19,255 nt of DNA from an uncultured Steroidobacter sp. Its GTDB lineage: Bacteria > Pseudomonadota > Gammaproteobacteria > Steroidobacterales > Steroidobacteraceae. The notes under the pieces are model-generated. The model did no database searches. It worked only from the letters and a program-made list of their open reading frames with translations, and had not been told where the DNA came from. Location: contig CAMLEO010000113.1 in assembly GCA_946478975.1 (NCBI GenBank), forward strand, positions 1 through 19,255, in the 5' to 3' direction. Of the stretch, positions 8,096 to 15,641 are shown piece after piece (position 1 is the stretch's first letter; each line of letters begins with the position of its first letter). The position numbers and the translations under genes were made by a program.

Positions 8096-9343
8096 ATGCG
8101 GCGTCGTGACAAGTGGCTGATTGCTGTCGCGATAGTGATCGTGGTGCTGGTGGCGATACGCGCCACGCTGCCGATCGTCATCCGCAATTATGTGAACGAC
8201 AAGCTGCAGGCGCTGGAGCAGTACGACGGCCACGTCGACGACATCGATCTGTCGCTGGTGCGAGGCGCGTACGCGATCGATCACATTCGCATCGTCAAGA
8301 CCGGCAGCAAGCATCCAGTACCGTTCTTCAGTGCCGACCGCATCGATCTGTCCGTTGAATGGCGCAGCCTGCTGCGAGGCTCGCTGGTCTCGGAGGCCGT
8401 GTTTCAAAGCCCCAACGTCAACTTCGTGCAGGCTGAGAACAAGGAACAGTCGCAGACCGGCGAAGGCGAGGATTGGGCGGACCGCTTCGGGGAAATGTTT
8501 CCATTTCGGTTCAATACCGTCACTGTCCACAACGGCACGGTTACTTTCCTCGCGCCCGGCATTCACACCGCGGACGCGATGAAAGCGACGCACGTCGAAG
8601 GCCAGGTAACCAACATCACCAACGTTGCGGACAAGAACAAGGAAACATTCGCCGACTTTCATACTACGGCCCAGGTGCTCGATGGCGGATATGCCGAGGT
8701 GAGCGGGAGCGTCGATCCGCTCGCGCGCAAGCCGACGTTCGATGTGAATTTGCAGGTCAAGAAAGTGAAGCTGCCGCAGGTGAATCCGTGGCTGCGCCAG
8801 TACATCAAGGCCGACGCGGAGGCCGGCGATTTCGAGCTGTATCTGGAGCTCGCCGCCGCGGACGGCAAGTTCAAGGGCTACGCCAAGCCGGTGCTGCAGA
8901 ATGTGAACATCTATAGCAGCGAAGAGCCGGAGAAGAATCCGCTCAAACGAATCTGGGAAGGCCTGGTGGATTTTGCTGCCAACGTGCTCAAGAACGATGA
9001 AAAGGACCAGGTCGCGGCGCGCATTCCGTTCACCGGCACCATCGAGCATCCGAAGAGCAGCATCCTGGCCACCATCGTCAGCGTGCTTCACAACGCCTTC
9101 GTCAGCGCGTTCGCCCGCTCGCTCGAAGGCAGCATCTCGGTGCGCAATGTGCGCGAGAATCTGAAGGGCATCGGCGAGCCGGACGCGGAGAAGCACGACA
9201 AGGACATCGCCAAGGACAAAGACAAAGCCAAAGAGAAAAAGCAGCAGAACGACACAGAACAAGGCAAAGACAAGGACCGCAAGAAGTCGGACGACGCGGA
9301 GCAAGTCTCGCAGACCCCCAATTTTGGGCCCAAGCAGAACTGA
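8096..9343 (+). CDS. DUF748 (AsmA-like) membrane-anchored protein
   Basis: The 415-residue product has a single N-terminal membrane anchor (WLIAVAIVIVVLVAIRATL, about residues 7-25) and a periplasmic body of the DUF748 type, related to AsmA/YhdP proteins of envelope lipid transport and assembly. Typical features are the opening IVIRNYVNDKLQALEQYDG, the repeated beta-rich VDDIDLSLVRGAYAIDHIRI pattern and the LDGGYAEVSGSVDPLARKP segment. The last 50 or so residues are low-complexity Lys/Asp/Glu/Gln (KDIAKDKDKAKEKKQQNDTE), likely disordered. The ATG at 8096 is preceded by GGCGGAG; an in-frame upstream start is less likely because it would precede the anchor with 33 unrelated residues. It is divergent from the pstS-like gene. 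Confidence 0.8.
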   Translation: MRRRDKWLIAVAIVIVVLVAIRATLPIVIRNYVNDKLQALEQYDGHVDDIDLSLVRGAYAIDHIRIVKTGSKHPVPFFSADRIDLSVEWRSLLRGSLVSEAVFQSPNVNFVQAENKEQSQTGEGEDWADRFGEMFPFRFNTVTVHNGTVTFLAPGIHTADAMKATHVEGQVTNITNVADKNKETFADFHTTAQVLDGGYAEVSGSVDPLARKPTFDVNLQVKKVKLPQVNPWLRQYIKADAEAGDFELYLELAAADGKFKGYAKPVLQNVNIYSSEEPEKNPLKRIWEGLVDFAANVLKNDEKDQVAARIPFTGTIEHPKSSILATIVSVLHNAFVSAFARSLEGSISVRNVRENLKGIGEPDAEKHDKDIAKDKDKAKEKKQQNDTEQGKDKDRKKSDDAEQVSQTPNFGPKQN

Positions 9344-9364
9344 CCCTCGCCATTGCTCGCGGCG

Positions 9365-9398
9365 CAATCCAGAAATTCGCTAGCGCTCAATCCAGAAA
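9365..9398. repeat. Short direct repeat CAATCCAGAAA, two copies
   Basis: CAATCCAGAAA occurs at 9365-9375 and 9388-9398, a 23-base period, upstream of the DUF3280 gene. CGCTAGCG lies between the copies. It could be a tandem regulator site, but nothing proves function. Confidence 0.3.
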
Positions 9399-9469
9399 AA
9401 AACGATGCGCTGCTCGCCCTCGTGTACTGAACTCGGCTCACCAAGGCGAGACAGGGAGGAGGCGCTGCC

Positions 9470-9964
9470 ATGCTCAGATCGACACTTTGTGCCGGAATGC
9501 TCGCGACGCTCGCTGCCAGCGCCGCGCAGGCGCCGATCCCGCTCGCCATCTTCGATTTCGAACTCGAAGATTTCAGTGCCGGTGCATCGCCTGCAGGCAC
9601 CGTTTCTTCCGACGCAGCGCAATTGGCCAAAGTCACAACGACGGTCCGTCAGCTGTTCGCCCAGTCCGAGCGTTACAAACTGATCGATGTCACCAGCGTC
9701 GACGCCCCTGCCGCCAAGGCGCACACGCTGCGTGAATGTAATGGCTGCGACGCCGGCATCGCCCTGAAGCTCGGCGCCGAGCAATCGCTGGTCGGCGTCG
9801 TGAGCCGAATCAGCCGCACGGAGTACGTCGTTAAATTTCACATTCGCGACGCGCGAACCGGCGCAGTCGTCGCGACAGGCGACAGCGGGTTGCGCATGGG
9901 CGCCGACTACTCCTGGAGTCGAGGCGCGGCCAGCTTGATCAAGGATCGGTTGATCCGGATGTGA
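9470..9964 (+). CDS. Small secreted DUF3280/DUF2380-type protein
   Basis: The 164-residue protein has a signal peptide (MLRSTLCAGMLATLAASAAQA, cleavage likely after AQA). The mature part fits DUF3280: an opening strand IPLAIFDFELEDFS, a conserved CNGCDAG with a cysteine pair, the KLGAEQSLVGVVSRIS segment, and a final YSWSRGAASLIKDRL. Members are periplasmic and of unknown function. The ribosome-binding site AGGGAGGA lies 9 bases before the ATG. It follows the DUF748 gene after 126 bases and converges on the TetR gene with a 10-base gap. Confidence 0.8.
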   Translation: MLRSTLCAGMLATLAASAAQAPIPLAIFDFELEDFSAGASPAGTVSSDAAQLAKVTTTVRQLFAQSERYKLIDVTSVDAPAAKAHTLRECNGCDAGIALKLGAEQSLVGVVSRISRTEYVVKFHIRDARTGAVVATGDSGLRMGADYSWSRGAASLIKDRLIRM

Positions 9965-9974
9965 TCACGGGTCC

Positions 9975-10586
9975 TCACGCCCGCAAATACGCCAGCACAG
10001 CGCGCACGACTTCCTCCTTCGCCGCTGTGAGCGACAGTTTTGCCGGCCGCTGAATTGCGGCTGCGTGCGATAGCGAGTCGATCATATGAGTGAGAACAAA
10101 CAATACGCGCTCGATCTCGCGCGACGACCCGAGCTCGCGAGTCCGAGACGACAGCGCCAGTTTCAGCACGCTTCGCAAGCGGCTGTCGAAGTCGCGCACG
10201 CCGTGCGCCCGGTGGGGAACTTCGCTATGGAGCAACTCGAACAGCTCCGGGTCTTCGGTGTGAGCTTCGATCATCGCCTCGACCAGCCCGCGAACCAGAT
10301 CCGGCAGCGGAGCGGCGGCGCGTTCGAGCACGGCGCGCTCGACGAGGCTCCCGATCTGGTCGACATGGCGCGCATGCAGAGCCATGAAGATGGCCTGCTT
10401 GTCGGGGAAGTATTGGTAGATGGAGCCGATGCTGACGCCGGCCACTTCGGCGATGCGGTTGGTATTGACGGCGCTGACGCCGTCGCGCTTCAAGACTTCG
10501 ACAACGGCATCGAGGATCACCTCCACCGTTTGCTGGGCGCGTTGCTGTGTCGGCTGTCGACGTCGTGCAGGTTTCTTCGCTTTCAT
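9975..10586 (-). CDS. TetR-family transcriptional repressor
   Basis: The product of about 203 residues has an N-terminal TetR DNA-binding domain: a basic arm, then helix-turn-helix NTNRIAEVAGVSIGSIYQYF followed by PDKQAIFMAL. The C-terminal part is the variable helical ligand-binding and dimerisation domain. The gene is divergent from an NmrA-like gene across about 146 bases, the usual arrangement for a TetR regulator of its neighbour. The ATG at 10586 was chosen (GGTGG about 9 bases upstream); a GTG at 10598 in frame is an alternative but would overlap the operator-like site at 10591-10604. The ligand is unknown. Confidence 0.9.
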   Translation of the reverse strand: MKAKKPARRRQPTQQRAQQTVEVILDAVVEVLKRDGVSAVNTNRIAEVAGVSIGSIYQYFPDKQAIFMALHARHVDQIGSLVERAVLERAAAPLPDLVRGLVEAMIEAHTEDPELFELLHSEVPHRAHGVRDFDSRLRSVLKLALSSRTRELGSSREIERVLFVLTHMIDSLSHAAAIQRPAKLSLTAAKEEVVRAVLAYLRA

Positions 10587-10590
10587 AATG

Positions 10591-10604
10591 TGAGCCACCG
10601 TTCA
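10591..10604. promoter_or_regulatory. Candidate TetR operator, repressor-proximal copy
   Basis: TGAGCCACCGTTCA is an imperfect palindrome (TGA at one end, TCA at the other) and matches the copy at 10702-10715 at 12 of 14 bases. It ends 5 bases before the TetR ATG, a position that fits autorepression. The sequence match is seen; binding is inferred. Confidence 0.55.
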
Positions 10605-10701
10605 GTTCGATCCCTGCCGCGCTGTGATTTCGGCCGAATTCCCATGGCCAGAACGCGAGCTGACGCAGCGTGGGTCGAAGCTTAAGCTGCTGCCGAAGAC
10701 A

Positions 10702-10715
10702 TGAGCAATCGTTCA
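10702..10715. promoter_or_regulatory. Candidate TetR operator, target-gene copy
   Basis: TGAGCAATCGTTCA is an imperfect palindrome (10 of 14 positions agree with its reverse complement). It lies 17 bases upstream of the NmrA-like ATG, where it would cover the promoter or transcription start. It pairs with the copy at 10591-10604, 111 bases away. Confidence 0.6.
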
Positions 10716-10732
10716 ATTATCTCGGAGCAGCC

Positions 10733-11593
10733 ATGAAGTATCTGGTTACCGGTGCCACAGGGAACATCGGTGCGCGGGTCGCGCGTGAACTCATCGAAAT
10801 GGGCGTGCGCCCGAGAGTGCTGGCTCGTAATGAAGCGAAAGCGCGAGCACTGTTCGGCGATCGCGCCGACGTAATCGTTGGAGATCTCACGGACCAGAGC
10901 GCGTTAAAGGCAGCGCTCGCAGGCGTCTACGCAATGTTTCTGCTCAACAGCGGGCCGCACATCGCCGTTCGTGATGCGACGGCGGCGAGTGCAGCCAAAG
11001 CAGCAGGTGTCACGCGAATCGTCAAACTCTCCGCGATGGGCGCGCGACCTGACAGTTCGACTGCAGAGCTCGGCTCGTGGCACGCGGCAGGTGAAGCTGC
11101 AATTCGCGCGAGCGGAATTCTGTGGACCTTCGTCCAGCCGGCGGGTTTCATGACCAATGCTCTTGCGTGGGCAACGCCGATTCGTCGCGATGGTGTCGTA
11201 CGCGCTTCGACGGGCGAAGGCCGAATCGCGATGATTCATCCCGACGACATCGCATCCGTCGCAGTGGCCGCGTTGACATGCGGCGAGTATGCAAACCGGT
11301 CGCTGCCGATCACCGGCCCGGAGGCGCTCACCTATGCGGAGATGACAGCAGCGATTGGTGCGGCCATTGGTAGAGAACTATCGTTCCAGGCGATCTCCGA
11401 TGCACAGGCGCGTGAGCTCATGATGAAGCATCACGCGATGCCCGAGTCGGTTGCGAACGCGCTCGTGAGTTTGTGGCAATCGGTTCGCGAGGGGCGCGTC
11501 GCCGGAGTGACGGATACGGTGGAGCGAGTGCTGGGACGCAAGCCGCAGAGCTTTGCTGAATGGGTGCGGCAGAACGCGTCGGCGTTCGCTTGA
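10733..11593 (+). CDS. NmrA-like NAD(P)H-binding atypical short-chain dehydrogenase
   Basis: The 286-residue protein starts with the Rossmann strand MKYLVTGATGNIG; the glycine motif GATGNIG (7-13) binds NAD(P). The segments ELIEMGVRPRVLARN, VIVGDLTDQSALKAALAG and GVTRIVKLSAMGA are typical of NmrA/HSCARG and quinone-oxidoreductase-2-like proteins. There is no classical YxxxK catalytic pair. It may be a reductase of quinones or a redox sensor. The ATG at 10733 has CGGAG upstream. It is divergent from and probably repressed by the adjacent TetR protein, so its substrate or an electrophile may be the inducer. The fold is secure; the reaction is not. Confidence 0.85.
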   Translation: MKYLVTGATGNIGARVARELIEMGVRPRVLARNEAKARALFGDRADVIVGDLTDQSALKAALAGVYAMFLLNSGPHIAVRDATAASAAKAAGVTRIVKLSAMGARPDSSTAELGSWHAAGEAAIRASGILWTFVQPAGFMTNALAWATPIRRDGVVRASTGEGRIAMIHPDDIASVAVAALTCGEYANRSLPITGPEALTYAEMTAAIGAAIGRELSFQAISDAQARELMMKHHAMPESVANALVSLWQSVREGRVAGVTDTVERVLGRKPQSFAEWVRQNASAFA

Positions 11594-11613
11594 ATCGGAT
11601 TGAGCCATGGAGC

Positions 11614-11653
11614 GCCGCCCCTTGCTGCATCTGCAGTTGCAACTTGGGGCGGC
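11614..11653. terminator. Candidate bidirectional terminator hairpin
   Basis: GCCGCCCC (11614-11621) and GGGGCGGC (11646-11653) form a perfect 8-bp stem. Within the loop TTGC and GCAA can pair, with a CTT bulge. It sits in the 128-base gap between the convergent NmrA-like and GH5 genes. It lacks a long T-run, so termination strength is doubtful. Confidence 0.4.
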
Positions 11654-11721
11654 CTCCTTCGTCGGCGCTAGGGCGTGGCAGCGCTAGCTCGCATCCTGCG
11701 GGCCGAGTCTTCCGTGAAATC

Positions 11722-13122
11722 TCATTGAGACGTTACGCGTCGATAGCGCCAGGCGACCGCGCCGATGCTGACGAACAACATCAGCAGCGGATCCATCGAG
11801 CCACCGCCGCCGGAGCCGTTCATGTTGGAAACAGTCGGGGTCGGCGTGATGACGCTGCCAACGCCAGGATCCGTTGGCGTTGGAGTGGTCGGTGTCGTCG
11901 GCGTAGTCGGGGTCGTGGGCGTCGTCGGAGTAGTCGGGGTGGTCGGAGTCGTGGGTGTGGTCGGCGTCGTCGATGCCGGCGGATTCGGCGCGCCAGCCCA
12001 GAAGCTCTGGAGCAGCGTCACTTTGTCCTGCCGCACGGTGGTCCAGTCGTCGTTCAGGATGCCGCCGGTGTCGCCGCTGTTCGGGTTCCATGACCAATAA
12101 AACACATCGCGCAGATCTTTCTGCTTCAGGTAAGCAAACAAAGCGTCCTGGAATGTTTTATCGCGGGCATCGCCGGTGCCGTACTTGCCGCCAGTCTCGC
12201 CGAGCACGACTGCGTAGCCCTGAGTCTGAATGGCGCCGAAGTGGCTGTCCCAAACCGCAGGCATGTTGGCCGGGAAATTGGCAGCGGTGAAATACGATTG
12301 GACGAACACGTCCGGCCCGTACACGTGCGGTGACAACACCAGCCGGTTGGGCGGAATGTTCAGCGGCTTGCACATCTGGTTGGCGATGTTTCCACCCCAC
12401 CAGATGCCGGGAGTCACCGTCGTGCAGCCGGAACCGTCGCCGACACCTTCAACAAAGATCAGCGCATTCGGTGCAACCGACAGCACTGCCGCTGCAGCTC
12501 GTTCAGCTGCGGAGTTCCAATCTACCGTCGCATCGCCGCTGCCCCAGCGCGCACGTCCGTAGGGTTCATTCTTCAGATCCATGCCGAGGAAGTACGCGTT
12601 GTCCTTGTAGCGAGCCGCGACGAACTTCAGGTCGGTGAGCCATTGCGCTTCGGTGTAACCGTTGATGTACCACAGCTCCGAAATGGCATTGCAGTCGGGG
12701 CGATGATGATCCATCAGGAAATACATGCTGCGCTTCTGCAGCTCGGTCGCGAGCACGTCGAGGATCTGCAGGCTGTTCAGGCCCTGCAGCGCCGGGTTCT
12801 TGCTGAAGTCGATGCCATTCGGCGTTACGCCTTGCAGCGTGTTCGGACAGAACGGCACGCGCACCGCGTTGAAGCCTAGCGATTTCATTTGATCCAGCAT
12901 GTCCGTCATGCTGCGGGTCCAGAGGCCGTGTACGACGCGATTGCTGGTCTCGGCGCCGAACCAATTGACGCCCTGGATGGTGATGCGATTGCCCTGGTCG
13001 TCGAGGATCTTGCCGTTGGAAACCTGGAATGCGAAGGACGGCGCAGTCGCGAGCACGGCGCTGGACATGAACAACGCGCAGACAGCCGACCTGAACCGAG
13101 CGTGGAGCCGTTGAGTTTTCAT
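11722..13122 (-). CDS. Secreted GH5 cellulase (endoglucanase) with Pro/Thr linker and GlyGly-CTERM-like tail
   Basis: A 466-residue endo-1,4-beta-glucanase of glycoside hydrolase family 5, similar in layout to Xanthomonas EngXCA. A signal peptide (CALFMSSAVLATAPSFA) is followed by the catalytic domain starting FQVSNGKILDDQGNRITIQG. Catalytic residues are E186 in LKNEPYG (acid/base) and E309 in LGETGGK (nucleophile), with SPHVYGPD and FYWSWNPNSGD also typical. A linker of about nine TTP repeats (about 384-419) follows. The C-terminus has GSGGGGSMDP, a hydrophobic helix LLMLFVSIGAVAW and basic RYRR, the tripartite form of a GlyGly-CTERM (rhombosortase) sorting tail; no carbohydrate-binding module is present. 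The ATG at 13122 has AAGGACG upstream. It lies 144 bases downstream of the rhamnose kinase gene on the same strand. Confidence 0.92.
   Translation of the reverse strand: MKTQRLHARFRSAVCALFMSSAVLATAPSFAFQVSNGKILDDQGNRITIQGVNWFGAETSNRVVHGLWTRSMTDMLDQMKSLGFNAVRVPFCPNTLQGVTPNGIDFSKNPALQGLNSLQILDVLATELQKRSMYFLMDHHRPDCNAISELWYINGYTEAQWLTDLKFVAARYKDNAYFLGMDLKNEPYGRARWGSGDATVDWNSAAERAAAAVLSVAPNALIFVEGVGDGSGCTTVTPGIWWGGNIANQMCKPLNIPPNRLVLSPHVYGPDVFVQSYFTAANFPANMPAVWDSHFGAIQTQGYAVVLGETGGKYGTGDARDKTFQDALFAYLKQKDLRDVFYWSWNPNSGDTGGILNDDWTTVRQDKVTLLQSFWAGAPNPPASTTPTTPTTPTTPTTPTTPTTPTTPTTPTTPTPTDPGVGSVITPTPTVSNMNGSGGGGSMDPLLMLFVSIGAVAWRYRRVTSQ
11876..11976. repeat. 9-bp-type degenerate tandem repeat encoding the TTP linker
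   Basis: On the plus strand, GTC-GTC-GGN triplets recur about nine times, encoding Thr-Thr-Pro on the minus strand. Third-base variation among copies shows selection on the protein rather than very recent expansion. Confidence 0.8.
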
Positions 13123-13234
13123 CCGCACGTCCTTAAGTGAAGTCTGTAGTCCTTCGTTCGGAGTGCATGTTGGATCGGATGCTCGTGCGAGCAGAGAAAG
13201 ATCCGCGGCGTCTCGGTTGAGCGCCATGTCGCAC

Positions 13235-13255
13235 CGATGCGTCGCCAGCGCATCG
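13235..13255. terminator. Weak candidate hairpin after rhaK
   Basis: CGATGCG and CGCATCG form a 7-bp stem with a 7-base loop, 12 bases past the rhaK stop on the minus strand. No T-run follows, so it may only be an mRNA 3' structure or a partial terminator between rhaK and the GH5 gene. Confidence 0.25.
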
Positions 13256-13266
13256 TGACAAATCGA

Positions 13267-14631
13267 TCAGCGCATGACCTCTCGACGCCAAAGCTCGCGA
13301 TAGGCGCTGAGCTCTTTGATATGGATGGGTGAGGCAGCTTTGGTCGGTGCAACGGGCGCGTCGCTGAAGCCGGCGAGAAAACAGGCGGCGCGAGTGTTGC
13401 CGCTGTCGCCCGCGCTTAGATGAACGGGACGCGAAAGGCACTCGGACAACAGCGAGCCGAAGAAAGGATTGGTGGCGAGCGGGCCGTCGACCAGCACGTC
13501 GCCGCCGGCGCCCAGCGCTTCGATCAACAGCTCGGTCATGAACGTCACATACAGCGTCGCGACGCTGGCCTTCTCCGATCCGGACAAGCCCTCGCCACCG
13601 ACGATGCGTCCCTCGCGGCCGGCGAAAGGTCCGCCGCTCGCGAAGGCAGGAAACGCCATCGCGCGCCGGGCGATCACGTTAATCATCGCCGGCATGTTCG
13701 GTCGCGCATCCGCGCCCGCAATCGCTTCATATTCACGACCGCCCATGAACCTGGCCGTGGCGACCGGCGAACCGAACGCGTCGACATTCGCGAGCATGTC
13801 GCGGTCTTCACGCAGGCCGCTGAGCTCGGCGCGATTCGCCATCACCACCGTCCACGTGCCGCTCGAAACGACGGTGAACGGCTCGTTGCGATCGCGGGAG
13901 ATCAGGAACTTCAGGTACGACGCGTTCGAATCATGAATGCCGCAAGCAACCTGGCACTCCGGATCGAGGCCCGTGATCGCGGCAATCTCCGGCGTGATGC
14001 GTCCCAGAAGATCGTTTGCAAACTTGCGCGGCGGAAACAGATCGCGCCAGCCGCGTGCGATGGCCAGCTTGGAAAACTCCATTTGTTTCGGCAGCCACAA
14101 ATCTGAATGACAGCCGAGCGAGGTCACCTCGGTCGCCATGACGCCGCTCAGGCGCCATGCCCAGAACTGCGGATAGAGCAGCACGTGCGCAACTCGAGCG
14201 AACAGCTCCGGCTGCGTCTGCTGCAAATAAAACAACTGCCGGCCGAGGTTCAGGCCCAGAGGCAAGTCAGGCGAATAGGTGCTCGCGTACGGATCGCGCC
14301 TCTGTCGATATTCATCATTGACGCGCTCGAAGCAGGCATCTTCGTAATCCGGTGCGGCGACGATCTGCTGATTGCGATCGAGCAGCACCGCGGCGGCACC
14401 GTGCGCGACCGGAACGATGCAGCGTATGCGTTCCCGATGAGGCGCATCGCGCAGGGCTTCGAGTAGCCACTGCTCGATGGCTTTGACGTCCAGCTCACGA
14501 CCGAACGTTCCCTGAACGATGGCATTCGCACGCCGGCTGCCGCGAATCTCGGCTCCCGAGTGCGGCTCGATCACCGACAGCTTGGCGTTGGTCTTGCCGA
14601 GATCGATCAGCGCGACGAGCGGCTCACTCAT
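13267..14631 (-). CDS. rhaK: FGGY-family sugar kinase, RhaK-type (L-rhamnose kinase)
   Basis: This 454-residue FGGY kinase carries the phosphate-binding motif DLGKTNAK (10-17) and the second ATP-site segment VVSSGTWTVVMA. The pattern DYEDACFERVNDEYRQ...LPLGLNLGRQLFYLQQ matches the Rhizobium RhaK type more than E. coli RhaB or FucK. In Rhizobium leguminosarum, RhaK phosphorylates the sugar and is needed for uptake by RhaSTPQ. Here it is the last gene of the transporter operon, 20 bases after rhaQ, which supports the same role. The start ATG at 14631 has only a weak ribosome-binding site. The exact substrate (L-rhamnose or a related deoxy sugar) is inferred from context and family resemblance. 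Confidence 0.82.
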   Translation of the reverse strand: MSEPLVALIDLGKTNAKLSVIEPHSGAEIRGSRRANAIVQGTFGRELDVKAIEQWLLEALRDAPHRERIRCIVPVAHGAAAVLLDRNQQIVAAPDYEDACFERVNDEYRQRRDPYASTYSPDLPLGLNLGRQLFYLQQTQPELFARVAHVLLYPQFWAWRLSGVMATEVTSLGCHSDLWLPKQMEFSKLAIARGWRDLFPPRKFANDLLGRITPEIAAITGLDPECQVACGIHDSNASYLKFLISRDRNEPFTVVSSGTWTVVMANRAELSGLREDRDMLANVDAFGSPVATARFMGGREYEAIAGADARPNMPAMINVIARRAMAFPAFASGGPFAGREGRIVGGEGLSGSEKASVATLYVTFMTELLIEALGAGGDVLVDGPLATNPFFGSLLSECLSRPVHLSAGDSGNTRAACFLAGFSDAPVAPTKAASPIHIKELSAYRELWRREVMR

Positions 14632-14651
14632 GACGATTCACGCGGATAGAT

Positions 14652-15641
14652 TCACGAAGCGCGTCGAGCAGGCCGCACGGCGGCCCAACGTTCAGCGATC
14701 ACTGGAATCGCCACCACCATGATCAGCAGCGCGCCGACGATGATGGACATGACGATGCCCGGGACGTTCAGCAAGCCGAGGCCGAAGTTCACCAGGCCGA
14801 GCACGACTGCCGCGAGCATCACGCCCGGAATGGTGCCTTTGCCGCCCCACACGGAAACGCCGCCGAGAATGACCATGCTGATGATCTCCAGCTCCCAACC
14901 TTGCGCGATGGACGGGCGTGTCGAGCCGAGGCGCGATGTCAACAACACCGCCGCCATGCCGCTGCACAAGCCTGTCACCGCGAACAGCATGAATCGATAG
15001 CGATCAACCGGCACGCCGGACCATCGCGCCGCGATGGGGTTCGCGCCCAGGGCGAAAATCGTGCGGCCCCAGCGAGTCTGGTGCAGAAATACACCGAACA
15101 CGATCGCGAGCACGATCACCAGGGTCAGCTCGATGGACAGCGCGCCAACGGCATAACCCTGGCCGAAGGTCGAGAACGAGCCCGGATATTCCTTGAGCAC
15201 GCGATCGCCGAGCACCGCGTAAGCAAAGCCTCGAAACAACGTCATCGTGCCGATGGTCGCGACGATGGAAGGCACGCGTCCGATCGTGACCAGCGCGCCA
15301 TTGATCATTCCGGCAACGAGCCCCGTGGCCAAGCCGATCGCGACGAGGCCAGGAGTGCCGATGCCTTGGCCGGCGGCGAGGCCCATCGCGACCGAGGCGA
15401 GAGCGATGATGGCGGCGACGGAAATATCGATCTCACCTGCGATGATCAACAGCGCGAGCGGCAACGCAATTACGGCGCGCTCGGTGAAGTTGAACGTTGC
15501 GTCCGACAGCGTCCAAACATTCAGGAAATAAGGCGACAGCGTTGCGAACAGGACGACTTCCAGGACCAGCACCAGCCCGAGCATTGACTCCCAGCGCATC
15601 AGCCCGCTGAATCGCGCCTGTTTGTTCATCTGGATGTTCAT
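14652..15641 (-). CDS. rhaQ: Rhamnose-type ABC transporter permease, RhaQ-like
   Basis: The 329-residue inner-membrane permease of the RbsC/AraH (BPD_transp_2) family has about ten hydrophobic segments. Family features are the LLIIAGEIDISVAAIIAL segment, VPSIVATIGTMTLFRGFAYA, and the C-terminal ILGGVSVWGGKGTIPGVML loop that contacts the ATPase. Its start (ATG, 15641) overlaps the rhaP stop by four bases (ATGA), implying translational coupling. Within the operon it is the second permease, as RhaQ is in Rhizobium. The substrate is inferred from the binding protein and kinase. Confidence 0.85.
   Translation of the reverse strand: MNIQMNKQARFSGLMRWESMLGLVLVLEVVLFATLSPYFLNVWTLSDATFNFTERAVIALPLALLIIAGEIDISVAAIIALASVAMGLAAGQGIGTPGLVAIGLATGLVAGMINGALVTIGRVPSIVATIGTMTLFRGFAYAVLGDRVLKEYPGSFSTFGQGYAVGALSIELTLVIVLAIVFGVFLHQTRWGRTIFALGANPIAARWSGVPVDRYRFMLFAVTGLCSGMAAVLLTSRLGSTRPSIAQGWELEIISMVILGGVSVWGGKGTIPGVMLAAVVLGLVNFGLGLLNVPGIVMSIIVGALLIMVVAIPVIAERWAAVRPARRAS

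Noticed and set aside
8051..9367. A 438-codon open frame on the minus strand opposite the DUF748 gene.
   Set aside because: The plus-strand frame has a membrane anchor, a good ribosome-binding site and family motifs; the minus frame is a GC-driven shadow rich in Arg, Leu and His.
10679..10688. The 10-base palindrome AGCTTAAGCT in the TetR/NmrA intergenic region.
   Set aside because: Single short palindrome with no second copy; the 14-base paired sites are the better operator candidates.
11765..12100. A plus-strand frame with a GVV repeat that looks like a collagen- or silk-like protein.
   Set aside because: It is the antisense reading of the Thr-Thr-Pro linker of the GH5 cellulase.
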